NCBI RefSeq assembly: GCF_000764025.1
Contig: NZ_KN234749.1
Location: 1-64,000, forward strand
Reading direction: 5' to 3'
DNA: 64,000 nt
Origin: Pseudohaliea rubra DSM 19751
GTDB taxonomy: Bacteria > Pseudomonadota > Gammaproteobacteria > Pseudomonadales > Halieaceae
Shown: positions 46,953 to 55,077 of the stretch, piece by piece
How the letters are laid out: every line of letters starts with the position of its first letter
Position numbering within the stretch: the stretch's first letter is position 1
Notes under the pieces: model-generated
The model's input: the letters and a program-made list of their open reading frames with translations, nothing else
The model's database searches: none
Told to the model about the DNA's origin: nothing
Made by a program: the position numbers and the translations under genes

Positions 46953-47348
46953 TTACTTGAGGAGGTTTTCGCCACTCATGTAGACGTAGACGCGAGTGAA
47001 CTTGCCGTCCTTCAGGTAGAAGCGGTTGCAGTTCTCGTAGCGCAGTTCCTCGTCGGCGCCCTTGGGGGTGACCTCGACCGAGAACTGTGAGCAGATCGCT
47101 TCATTGCCCGTGTCGGCCGTATGCACGAAGTTGCCGTGCCAGATGCGGCTGTGCGCATCAAAGAGGCCCTCAAACATCGCTCGGATGCCCTGGTCCCTGC
47201 CTTCATGCACTGTCATGGAGGTGACTTCGGTCAGTACCGCGTCCTCGTGGAAGCAATCGAGCACCTGCTCGAGGTTGTAATTGTCGACGCCGTCAAAGTA
47301 GCGCTTGGTGACGATGTCGATGTAGTACTCGTAGGGATGTGCACTCAT
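46953..47348 (-). CDS. SnoaL-like (NTF2-fold) protein, proximal copy
   Basis: 131 residues, a tandem paralogue of the downstream gene. Segments are RYFDGVDNYNLEQVLDCFHEDAV, an acidic and aromatic middle region, and FTRVYVYMSGENLLK at the C-terminus. It lies 30 bases after the racemase-like gene and 28 bases before its paralogue. Two adjacent NTF2-fold genes often encode heteromeric complexes or handle successive steps; neither role is proven here. Confidence 0.8.
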   Translation of the reverse strand: MSAHPYEYYIDIVTKRYFDGVDNYNLEQVLDCFHEDAVLTEVTSMTVHEGRDQGIRAMFEGLFDAHSRIWHGNFVHTADTGNEAICSQFSVEVTPKGADEELRYENCNRFYLKDGKFTRVYVYMSGENLLK

Positions 47349-47378
47349 GGGTTAGCTCCGTTGTAACGTTGTCCGGGT

Positions 47379-48128
47379 TCAGCCGTTGCCGCGGGCGAGG
47401 ACGCCGGCGTCGTTGGGCATCTCCGGGCTGGCGAAGGCAGTCTTGCTGTGGGTGAGGCCGAGCTTCAGGTACATCTTGCACAGTTCGAAGGAGACCTGGC
47501 CGGGGTTCACGACGGGCACCGGCAGAACGCTGGCGAGGTGGGCGTGCGATTGATGCATCGTCGTCGAGCCAAGAACGATGACATCGGCGCCGTCTTCCTC
47601 GATGGCTTTCCGGGATTCCTCTTCCAGGGCCTTGAAGACGACTTCCTCCTTGCCCTCAAGGAGTTCCGCGAGGTCAGGCCGCGTGTTGATGGAGCGCAGG
47701 GAGGCGCAGCGTGCTTCCAGCTTGTACTCGCCAATGGTCTTCCGGTAGAAGTGGAACCATTGCGGCCACATGGTCACAACGGAGAACTTGTGACCGAGCA
47801 TGCAGGCCGTGTGCAGCGATGCCTGGCCTGGCCCCACCACCGGGATAGAGAGGCGCGAGCGCAACGCATACATGCCGGAATCGCTTACCGTATCGATGCA
47901 GATGGCGTCGAAGCCCTCTTCTTCGGCCCTGATGCCGGCCTCGAAGACGCTCATGTCCATGAGCAGGGCATCGTAGTAGCTGTCGCCGAGCGCTGCCCCC
48001 CAGGTGACGGCCTCAAAGGCGACTTCAAAGCCTTCGCCGACCATCTCCGGGGGAATCTGCTCGGCCCGGTTCTGCACACCGGCCTCGTCCATCGGTATAG
48101 GGACAATAATCTTGATTCTTTTTGTCAT
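47379..48128 (-). CDS. Asp/Glu/hydantoin racemase-superfamily protein lacking the second cysteine
   Basis: 249 residues. The fold is shown by KIIVPIP at the N-terminus, FDAICIDTVSDSGMYALR with Cys77, VVGPGQASLHTACMLG and DGADVIVLGSTTMHQ. In two-base racemases the second catalytic cysteine sits where this protein has Ser188 (LGSTT). Only Cys77 is therefore available. One-cysteine members of the superfamily include arylmalonate decarboxylase-type enzymes, so it may be a decarboxylase or isomerase rather than a racemase. GGAGAG precedes the ATG. It is the first gene after the minus-strand sigma-54 promoter. Confidence 0.82.
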   Translation of the reverse strand: MTKRIKIIVPIPMDEAGVQNRAEQIPPEMVGEGFEVAFEAVTWGAALGDSYYDALLMDMSVFEAGIRAEEEGFDAICIDTVSDSGMYALRSRLSIPVVGPGQASLHTACMLGHKFSVVTMWPQWFHFYRKTIGEYKLEARCASLRSINTRPDLAELLEGKEEVVFKALEEESRKAIEEDGADVIVLGSTTMHQSHAHLASVLPVPVVNPGQVSFELCKMYLKLGLTHSKTAFASPEMPNDAGVLARGNG

Positions 48129-48203
48129 GGTTCTCTCCCTGTTGTCGTGACTGCCTTCGAGGTTGCGCACCGTTCTCGCCGATGCTTCCGTACGAAACGT
48201 ACT

Positions 48204-48220
48204 ACGCAAGAAAAGTGCCA
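48204..48220 (-). promoter_or_regulatory. Sigma-54 promoter of the racemase/SnoaL operon
   Basis: Read on the minus strand, TGGCACTTTTCTTGCG matches TGGCAC-N5-TTGC. The GG (complement of 48218-48219) and GC (complement of 48206-48207) are exactly 10 bases apart. Transcription would start near 48194, about 65 bases before the racemase-like ATG. The TTTCA-N3-TGAAA dyad upstream matches the one at the module 1 promoter. Confidence 0.82.
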
Positions 48221-48293
48221 GTTTTCTCAGGGCAACGCTGCACGTGGTGGTGCGCGATCGTGATGCCCCGGCCGCCGCCCGGCTGTTGCGTTC

Positions 48294-48328
48294 TGAAAAA
48301 TGGTTTCAGCTTGAAAACCCGTTTTCAA
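48294..48328. promoter_or_regulatory. Candidate upstream activator site 2 for the sigma-54 activator
   Basis: Overlapping dyads: TGAAAAATGGTTTCA (48294-48308), the shared core TTTCA-GCT-TGAAA (48304-48316), and the perfect 18-base dyad TTGAAAACCCGTTTTCAA (48311-48328). The shared core is centred about 103 bases upstream of the -12 GC of the sigma-54 promoter. Its right end overlaps the last codons of the CaiB gene. Confidence 0.6.
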
Positions 48329-49458
48329 TCTTTACTGTCATAGTCCCAGCCCCGGTCGGCGGCTTCCCCGGCGAATTCGTTGAGCGCCGGTGCCTGCGTT
48401 CGAACCCTGCCCGGCTCGCGCTGGAACTTGAGTGGCGTGCCGGGGAGTTCGACGCCCCTGTCGTCCTCGAAGAGCATGCCGCGAGCCCGCGCGTGCGGAT
48501 GATCGAAGGCCTCAGCCATGTCCAGCACCGGCGCCCAACTCACCTCAACATCGGCCAGGAACGCGCACCATTCCTCAAAGGATTTGCCGGCGAAGATGGT
48601 TCGCAGCTCGCTGATCAGCCGCTGCTGTCCCGGACCCGGGTCCTCCCGGGCCAGCTCCAGGAGTTCGCCGCGGCCGAGGGCAGACAGCAGCGCCTCGGCG
48701 AATTTCAGCTCCCGTCCGGTCAGGGCGATATGGCGGCCGTCAGCGGTCTCGTAGAGATTGTAGAACGCCGAACCGCCGATGGAGCGGTGCGTGCGCGTGG
48801 TCGGTGCGGTGCGGTCGTGAAAAACCGGGCCGGACAGATGGGCCGTCCAGGCCATGAGCGCGTCGTACATGTTGGCGTCGATGATGTCACCGACGCCCGT
48901 GGTCTCGCGTCGGTACAGGGCCATCAGGATGGCGCTAAGACCGGTGAGGGCCGAGGCCATATCTGCCGACGGCATGCCGGGCACTACGGGTACACCGTCT
49001 CCATTGTCGTTAAGGGCGAGGAAGCCGGTGTAGGCCTGCGCGCCCATATCGTGGCTGGCCTTCACCGAAAGCGGTCCGGCCTGACCGAAGGCCGAGAGAG
49101 AGCAGTAAATGAGTCGCGGGTTCAGGGCGCAGAGGGTTTCAGCATCAACCCCCAGCTTCCTGACGACCCCGGCGCGAAATCCCTCGATGAAGATGTCTGC
49201 TTCTTTTGCCAGCTCAAGGAGCGTCGCGCGATCGACGTCGGTCTTGAGATCAAGCTCCAGGCTGCGCTTACCGCGATGTGTGTTGCGATACCAGATCGAC
49301 TCGCCGCTTTCGTCGAAGGGGCCGAAGCTGCGGCTTGGCTCGCCGCCCGGGGGCTCGACGCGGATCACCTGCGCACCGTGGTCGACCATGAGCTGGGTGA
49401 TCACTGGTCCCGGCAGGAACATGCTGAGATCCAGGACCTTCACGCCATCGAGTTTCAT
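48325..49458 (-). CDS. CaiB/BaiF family protein, alpha-methylacyl-CoA racemase-like (second)
   Basis: 377 residues starting MKLDGVKVLDLSMFLPGP. It has a His-Asp pair (136-137, KASHDMG) and an aspartate in PSADMASALTG (Asp166). The His...Asp pairing is typical of alpha-methylacyl-CoA racemases, while transferases use the aspartate alone. So it may epimerise a 2-methylacyl-CoA rather than move CoA. The ATG at 49458 follows AGGAG. It is the last gene of the minus-strand run GntR-amidase-CaiB-CaiB. A racemase would fit a branched acyl-CoA feeding the acyl-CoA dehydrogenase at 59.9 kb. Confidence 0.85.
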   Translation of the reverse strand: MKLDGVKVLDLSMFLPGPVITQLMVDHGAQVIRVEPPGGEPSRSFGPFDESGESIWYRNTHRGKRSLELDLKTDVDRATLLELAKEADIFIEGFRAGVVRKLGVDAETLCALNPRLIYCSLSAFGQAGPLSVKASHDMGAQAYTGFLALNDNGDGVPVVPGMPSADMASALTGLSAILMALYRRETTGVGDIIDANMYDALMAWTAHLSGPVFHDRTAPTTRTHRSIGGSAFYNLYETADGRHIALTGRELKFAEALLSALGRGELLELAREDPGPGQQRLISELRTIFAGKSFEEWCAFLADVEVSWAPVLDMAEAFDHPHARARGMLFEDDRGVELPGTPLKFQREPGRVRTQAPALNEFAGEAADRGWDYDSKD

Positions 49459-49503
49459 CAATGCTGACTCCTGTTTCGTTCGCCTGCACTGTCCGTCCGG
49501 GCC

Positions 49504-50658
49504 TCAGGTTTTGGCCTTGTGGCCCTGGCGAAGGCTGTCGCCGTGCTCATCAAGTGCCGGCGCCGCACGCTGCGCCGGGCGCTGGCCGTTGATCTTCAGA
49601 GGGTTTGCAAAGAAGCGCAGTTCCCGGCCGGAGGGGTGAGAAACAGGCTTGATCATCTCTGCCTCGGCGAGGAAGGGATTGTCCACCGCCTCGTCGAGTG
49701 GTCGCACCGGCGCCGCTGGAATCTTGCCCTTGAGGATTTCCATCCACTCGCTGGAGGTCCGGGTGCCAAGCGCCTCGTCGAGGATGGTACCCAGTGTCGA
49801 CCGGTGCTGCTGTCTCGCCGCCATCGTTGCAAAGCGTGGATCCTCGGCCAGCTCGCCGCGCTCAATCAGCTGTACCAGAAGTTCCCAGAAATTCTGGTTC
49901 ATGCAGCACAGATAGATCCAGCCGTCAGCTGTCCTGTACAGCTGTACCGGCGTGGAGGAGGGGTGCGCGGCCCGCGGCATCCGTGGGGTGACGATACCCT
50001 CGTTGAGGTACCAGGTGCCCTGATAGGCGAGCTGGTGTACGGCGGTATCGAAAAGCGATGCGTCGATATCCATGCCGGTGCCGCTGCGGCTGGCCGAGTG
50101 GATGGCGCTCATGACGCCGAAGGCCAGCATCATGCCGGTCATGTAGTCGATCATCGACAGGCCGATACGCGTGGGCTCCGCCTCGGGGTCACCGGTCAGC
50201 GCCATGATGCCGGCCTCGGCCTGCATGAGAAAATCGTAGCCCGGCCAGTCTGCCCGGGAACTGTCGCGGCCGTAGGCCGAGATGTGGCCGCAGACAATGG
50301 CCGGATTGATGGCCTGCAGCGATGCGTAGTCGATCCCGAGCTTTGCCGGCAGGCTGCCGCGCAGGTTGTTGATGACTGCATCGCAGTCAACGACCAGACT
50401 CTCGAAGAGGGCCCGGTCATCCGGGTCTTTGAGGTTCAGGACGAGGCTTTTCTTGTTCAGGTTGAAGCACTGGTAGTAGAGGCTGTCGCCTTCCCCCAGT
50501 GTCTGTGGCCCGGTCTGCCGTGCGTAGTCGCCGGCGGCGCTTTCGACCTTGATGACCTCGGCACCGAAATCAGCGAGAAACATCGTGGCGTAAGGCGCGG
50601 CACCGAACTGTTCAAAGCTGATGATGCGCAGGCCTTCGAGGGGTTTGATGGCCGTCAT
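49504..50658 (-). CDS. CaiB/BaiF CoA-transferase (third)
   Basis: 384 residues with PLEGLRIISFEQFGAAPYATMFLADFGAEVIKVE. The predicted nucleophile is Asp171 in GLSMIDYMTGM, and the transferase-type GYDFLMQAEAG segment precedes it. It lacks the His-Asp pair of its neighbour, so it is more likely a true CoA-transferase, perhaps succinate- or dicarboxylate-dependent. It is preceded by AGAGGA and lies 84 bases after the amidase gene. Confidence 0.87.
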   Translation of the reverse strand: MTAIKPLEGLRIISFEQFGAAPYATMFLADFGAEVIKVESAAGDYARQTGPQTLGEGDSLYYQCFNLNKKSLVLNLKDPDDRALFESLVVDCDAVINNLRGSLPAKLGIDYASLQAINPAIVCGHISAYGRDSSRADWPGYDFLMQAEAGIMALTGDPEAEPTRIGLSMIDYMTGMMLAFGVMSAIHSASRSGTGMDIDASLFDTAVHQLAYQGTWYLNEGIVTPRMPRAAHPSSTPVQLYRTADGWIYLCCMNQNFWELLVQLIERGELAEDPRFATMAARQQHRSTLGTILDEALGTRTSSEWMEILKGKIPAAPVRPLDEAVDNPFLAEAEMIKPVSHPSGRELRFFANPLKINGQRPAQRAAPALDEHGDSLRQGHKAKT

Positions 50659-50742
50659 GGGGAGTCCTCTTGCGGCGACGTGACCAGATCCTGCAAATCA
50701 GTCTGGCCTAAAAGATACGATAAATCTACACCATAGATCGTA

Positions 50743-52068
50743 CTAATTGTCCCGTGCGTACACCGCGGGCCGTTCCGTCAGCGCCAGGCCCTCCTCGATG
50801 GCCTGCGCCGCGCGCAGCAGCCGGGCCTCTTCACCCCAGGGGGCGGCCAGCAAGGCGCCCATGGGCAGTCCGTCCCGGTCCAACCCCATGGGTACGGAGA
50901 CCGATGGCATGCCGCTGGCCCCGAGATCGTAGGTGAAGCGCGACACGAGCCTGGTGGTTTCCACCATATCGTCCGCATCGCGCCAGAGCGGTGCCGTCAC
51001 TGGCGTTGTGGGCAGGAGCAGCAGGTCGATGCCGCTGTCGAACACGCTTCTGAGCCATTGTTTCAGTGCGAGCAGTGCGCGGATGCTGGCCGCGTACTCC
51101 GTGCCGGTCACCTGCTGGCCAAGCGCGATGCGACGGCGTACCTCTGCGCCGATGGCCGCGCGGTGGCCGGCATCCGCCATGAGTGGCCCTCGCGCTTCGG
51201 CGACATCCGCGAGGATGAAACGGAAGGCGTGGTGTTCGGACAGGGCATTGTTGTCAGTGGGCTGGACGTCGGCCAGGCGGGCGCCCGCTTTTTCCAGCAG
51301 GCGCCCCACCTCTGCCAGGGCGCTCTCGATATCCGGTGCCAGAGCCTCGGCAAAAAAGCCGCGCAACACACCGACAGAGAAGCCGGCGATGCCGTGGTGC
51401 AGTGTCGACAGCGTCGATGGCCCGGCGGCGATGGACAGCGGGTCGGCGGCGTCGTAGCCCTGAATGATGTCGTAGACCCAGCAGGCCTCGGCGACGGTGG
51501 CCGCCAGCGGCCCGATGGTGTCGCTGATGGTGCTCACCGCGAGGCAGCCGGTGTTCGGTACCCGTCCCACGGTCGGTCGGAGGCCGACGACACCACACAG
51601 GGCCGCGGGAATACGTACCGATCCGCCCGTGTCTGTGCCGAGCGCGACACGCACCATGCCACTGGCCACGGCGGCGGCAGAGCCACTGCTGGAGCCGCCG
51701 GTGATCCGGTCCGTTGCCCAGGGGTTCAGGCAGTTGCCGAAGTGCTCATTCTCTCCGGTGGCACCGAAGCAGAATTCCGTGAGGTTGGCCTTGCCCACAA
51801 TGGCGGCATTCTGCGCCTGCAGCCGCGCGACCACCGTAGCCGTCCCCGCCGCGGGGCCGGCCTGTGCGTAGAGCCGGGACCCGCAGGTCGTCGGCAGGCC
51901 GCGGACATCCATGCAGTCCTTCACGAGCACCGGCACCGGGTTGGCGCCGGGGTCGGCGGCCGGCACCAGTTGATCGCTGATGACTGCGTTTACCTCGGTG
52001 TTCAGCTGCTTGATCGCTGCCTGGGCTGCGGCAACGGCCTGCGGCCGCCTCGGGTAGCTGTGTGTCAT
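50743..52068 (-). CDS. Amidase-signature hydrolase
   Basis: 441 residues of the amidase-signature family with the Ser-cisSer-Lys triad: Lys50 in VLVKDCMD, cis-Ser near 126 in GGSSSGSA and the nucleophile Ser150 in GTDTGGSVRIPA. It hydrolyses a carboxamide or carbamate-type bond. No signal peptide is seen, so it acts in the cytosol. AAGGAG precedes the ATG. It lies 28 bases after the GntR gene in the same transcript. It may remove an amide nitrogen from the pathway substrate; GatA is unlikely because gatC/gatB are absent. Confidence 0.9.
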   Translation of the reverse strand: MTHSYPRRPQAVAAAQAAIKQLNTEVNAVISDQLVPAADPGANPVPVLVKDCMDVRGLPTTCGSRLYAQAGPAAGTATVVARLQAQNAAIVGKANLTEFCFGATGENEHFGNCLNPWATDRITGGSSSGSAAAVASGMVRVALGTDTGGSVRIPAALCGVVGLRPTVGRVPNTGCLAVSTISDTIGPLAATVAEACWVYDIIQGYDAADPLSIAAGPSTLSTLHHGIAGFSVGVLRGFFAEALAPDIESALAEVGRLLEKAGARLADVQPTDNNALSEHHAFRFILADVAEARGPLMADAGHRAAIGAEVRRRIALGQQVTGTEYAASIRALLALKQWLRSVFDSGIDLLLLPTTPVTAPLWRDADDMVETTRLVSRFTYDLGASGMPSVSVPMGLDRDGLPMGALLAAPWGEEARLLRAAQAIEEGLALTERPAVYARDN

Positions 52069-52096
52069 CGGGCGTCTCCTTCGTGCCGTAGCCGCT

Positions 52097-52852
52097 TCAG
52101 GGTGCGCCTCCGAGAAGGAAGCGGTGATTCAGGACGAAGTCCCGGGAGCGGTAGATGCTTTGTGATATGAGGTAGATGGCGCCGTTTGCATCGAAGTAGC
52201 GCCGGATGACTTCCAGTACCGGTGCCTCGGGCACGTCGCGCAGTTCCTCCGCCTGCTTGACCGCGAGCCGGGTGGCGCGGATGTCCTGGGACACGGCATG
52301 GGGCTCGAGGCCGTGTTCCTTTTCCAGCCACTGGTAAACGGGGCTTCGCCCCAGCACCTCGGCTTCCGGCAGGGTGGCGCGTTCCGTGTCGATATAGACG
52401 GCCACCAGGGCCAGGGGTTCGCCGTCTTCCTCAAAGCGAACGCCGCGCATGAATTGCCACTGGCGGGCCTCGTCGCAACCGAGGCGTCGGGCGAGCTTGC
52501 CGTCGGTGCGGACGATGTCCCGATGGCCCCAGGCCATGAAGGTGGCCGAGGCGTAATTGAGCAGGTCTTCCCGCGAAGAGACCCCGGACTGGAAAATCGC
52601 AAGGGGCAGTCGCCGCAGTACCGTCGACCCTGAGCCGCGGCGGCGCCGCACGAGGCCGTCGGCCTCGAGCCGGGCCATAGCCTCGCGGAGTGCGTAGCGA
52701 CTGGCGCCGAGTTCTGCGCAGAGGGCCTTTTCCGTTGGCAGGAGCTTGCCCACGCCGTAGTGGCCTTCGGCAATCCTTGCTCTGAGTGCCTGGTAAAGCA
52801 TCTGCGGCGTCGAAGGCTTGGGCTGCTTTGATGACAACGATGTTCTCTCCAT
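52097..52852 (-). CDS. GntR-family regulator, HutC/UTRA subfamily
   Basis: 251 residues. The N-terminal winged helix has LLPTEKALCAELGASRYALREAMARLEADGLVRRRRGSG split over helices 2-3 and the wing. The UTRA ligand domain ends with YLISQSIYRSRDFVLNHRF. HutC-type regulators repress histidine/urocanate and other nitrogen-compound pathways. It is divergent from hyuA2, and a CTATT-N4-AATAG dyad sits between them. An upstream GTG at 52858 is an alternative start. Confidence 0.88.
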   Translation of the reverse strand: MERTSLSSKQPKPSTPQMLYQALRARIAEGHYGVGKLLPTEKALCAELGASRYALREAMARLEADGLVRRRRGSGSTVLRRLPLAIFQSGVSSREDLLNYASATFMAWGHRDIVRTDGKLARRLGCDEARQWQFMRGVRFEEDGEPLALVAVYIDTERATLPEAEVLGRSPVYQWLEKEHGLEPHAVSQDIRATRLAVKQAEELRDVPEAPVLEVIRRYFDANGAIYLISQSIYRSRDFVLNHRFLLGGAP

Positions 52853-52903
52853 TATCACGGGGCAACTGCCACCCCGCCAGGGGGCAGAGGGGTTATATCA
52901 TAC

Positions 52904-52960
52904 CTATTGGCAAATAGATTCGAATTTATATTGACAGTGAAAATGCCGCCTGCCTACTCT
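52904..52960 (+). promoter_or_regulatory. Candidate sigma-70 promoter and GntR operator for module 2
   Basis: TTGACA (52931-52936, perfect -35) is followed after 18 bases by TACTCT (52955-52960) as a moderate -10. The dyad CTATT-GGCA-AATAG (52904-52917) sits just upstream, a likely site for the divergent HutC-type regulator. A 12-base match to a sequencing-adapter end lies at 52965-52976, downstream of the promoter. Confidence 0.55.
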
Positions 52961-53004
52961 AGATGCTCTTCCGATCATCATGCCGCAGCCGGTGGGGGTG
53001 TGTA

Positions 53005-55059
53005 ATGGCTTTTAGTGTTGGAGTCGATGTCGGTGGTACCTTCACCGACGTCTTCGTGCTTGACGATGCCGGTGGGCAGCCCTTGATGGCCAAGGTGCCC
53101 TCCACGCCGGAGGACCCGTCCATTGCCGTGATCAACGGCATCGACAAGGTCTGCTCAGAGCATGCTATTGACCCCACGGAGATCCGCGCTGTCATGCACG
53201 GCACCACCGTGGCGACCAATGCCGTGCTCACCGGCAACGGCGCCCGGGTGGGCCTCATTGTCACCGACGGGTACCGCCAGATTCTGCACCTCGCGCGGGG
53301 CTTCGTGCCCGGGGCACTTTCGGGCTGGATCAACTTCGTCAAGGGTCGCCCCATGGCGGAATTGCGCGACACCGTTGAGGTCTCGGGCCGCATCGGCGCC
53401 GATGGCGCCGAGGTGCGCCCCCTGGACGAGGCGCAGGTTCGCGCTGCGGTGGAAAAGCTGCGGACGAAAGACATTCAGTCCGTGACCATCTGCCTCATGA
53501 ACAGCTACGTCAACAGCGCCCACGAGGAGGCCGTCGAAGCCATCGTCCGGGAGCTGATGCCCGGCGTGGCGATTTCTGTATCATCGCGCACGCTCCCGGA
53601 AGTGCAGGAATACGAGCGCGCCATCACCAGCGTGGCCAATGCCTTCGTGAAGCCGGTGGTGTCGCGCTACCTGACCAACCTCAAGGCCGGTCTCGAGGAT
53701 CGCACCGGCTCCCTGAGCCTGTCGATTCTGCGCTCCGATGGCGGCCTCGCCGCCGCGCAGACCGCCGCTGAGTATCCCGTAAACCTGCTTATGTCGGGCC
53801 CTGCCGGTGGTGTTGCGGGGGCAATCTGGGTGGCCCGGCAGTCGGGCTTCGAGAACATCATTACCTTTGACATGGGAGGCACCTCCACGGATGTGTGCCT
53901 GGTCGAAGGCGGGGAGGCGCAGGTTCGCCGGGAAACAGTGGTTCACGATGTGATCGTGCGCGCCTCGTCGGTAGATGTGCGCACCGTCGGTGCCGGCGGT
54001 GGCTCCATCGCCTATGTGCCGGAGCTGACCAAGGCGTTGCGGGTGGGCCCCGAATCCGCCGGCGCTGTTCCGGGCCCTGCCGCCTACGACAAGGGCGGCG
54101 AGAACCCTACGGTGACCGATGCCAATGTTGTCCTCGGCTACCTGCCTTCCGATGCCCGCCTTGGCGGTGACATGAAGATCCGCAAGGATCTTGCGGCCAA
54201 GGCACTCGAAAAAGTCAGCGAGCCCCTGGGCATGACCCTCGCGGAGGCCGCCGAGGGTGTGATCCGTATCGTCAACGAAAACATGTTCGGCGCCCTGCGC
54301 CTGGTCTCGGTGGAGCAGGGCTACGATCCGCGCAACTTCTCGCTCATGGCCTTTGGCGGCGCAGGTCCCCTTCACGCCAACGCCCTCGGTCGTCTGCTCG
54401 GCGCCTGGCCGGTTATTGTTCCGCGGGGGCCGGGTGTGCTCTGTGCCGCCGGTGATGCCACCACGAACCTTCGCGACGAGGCCGCGCGCTCCCTGATCAA
54501 GCTGGCGGACGAGACCACCCAGGAAGAGCTCGTGGATGCCTTCGCAGAGCTGGAGCAACGCGCCCGTGCCTCCCTGGATGCGGACGGTGTCGCCCGCGAT
54601 CGGCAGGAGGTGCGCTACCAGGTTGACCTGCGCTACGCGGGGCAGTCGGCAGACATCAGTGTCACCATGAGCCCCGAGGACTTCCTGGCGGAAGGCCTGG
54701 CGCCGGCGACGGGTCGCTTCGACGAGCTTCACGAGCAGATGTTCAACTTCCGCCTGTCCAAGGCCAAGGAAATCGTCAACCTACGGGTGATCGTCCTCGG
54801 TCCCGGCGCGGAAGCTGTAGAGCTTCACGTCGATGAGGGCGATGGCGATGCTTCCCGGGCGGCGGTGGCAGCCACGAAGATCTATTCCGATGGCGAGACC
54901 CACGACGGCACGATCTATGACCGTTCGAAGCTTCTGGCTGGCGATCGTATTGATGGTCCGGCGATTATCACGGAAGTTGACTCGACCACCCTCGTCCTCC
55001 CCGGCAGTCACGCCATGGTGGACTCGGTAGGCAACCTATTGATCAGAGATAACTCCTGA
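53005..55059 (+). CDS. Hydantoinase/oxoprolinase subunit A (HyuA-like), module 2
   Basis: 684 residues, a paralogue of HyuA1. Phosphate motifs are GVDVGGTFTD at 6-15 and DMGGTSTD at 289-296; the segment KVPSTPEDPS and the LLMSGPAGGVAGAI region are shared with HyuA1. It is the ATP-using half of a cyclic-amide hydrolase. The start at 53005 was chosen because the conserved N-terminus begins there; an in-frame ATG at 52963 would add 14 residues overlapping the suspected adapter-like sequence. hyuB2 follows after 18 bases. Confidence 0.92.
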   Translation: MAFSVGVDVGGTFTDVFVLDDAGGQPLMAKVPSTPEDPSIAVINGIDKVCSEHAIDPTEIRAVMHGTTVATNAVLTGNGARVGLIVTDGYRQILHLARGFVPGALSGWINFVKGRPMAELRDTVEVSGRIGADGAEVRPLDEAQVRAAVEKLRTKDIQSVTICLMNSYVNSAHEEAVEAIVRELMPGVAISVSSRTLPEVQEYERAITSVANAFVKPVVSRYLTNLKAGLEDRTGSLSLSILRSDGGLAAAQTAAEYPVNLLMSGPAGGVAGAIWVARQSGFENIITFDMGGTSTDVCLVEGGEAQVRRETVVHDVIVRASSVDVRTVGAGGGSIAYVPELTKALRVGPESAGAVPGPAAYDKGGENPTVTDANVVLGYLPSDARLGGDMKIRKDLAAKALEKVSEPLGMTLAEAAEGVIRIVNENMFGALRLVSVEQGYDPRNFSLMAFGGAGPLHANALGRLLGAWPVIVPRGPGVLCAAGDATTNLRDEAARSLIKLADETTQEELVDAFAELEQRARASLDADGVARDRQEVRYQVDLRYAGQSADISVTMSPEDFLAEGLAPATGRFDELHEQMFNFRLSKAKEIVNLRVIVLGPGAEAVELHVDEGDGDASRAAVAATKIYSDGETHDGTIYDRSKLLAGDRIDGPAIITEVDSTTLVLPGSHAMVDSVGNLLIRDNS

Positions 55060-55077
55060 GCGGGAGGAGGCAGCGTA

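Noticed and set aside
50743-52068. Amidase as GatA (tRNA amidotransferase)
   Set aside because: No gatB or gatC nearby and it is coupled to a GntR regulator and CoA-transferases.
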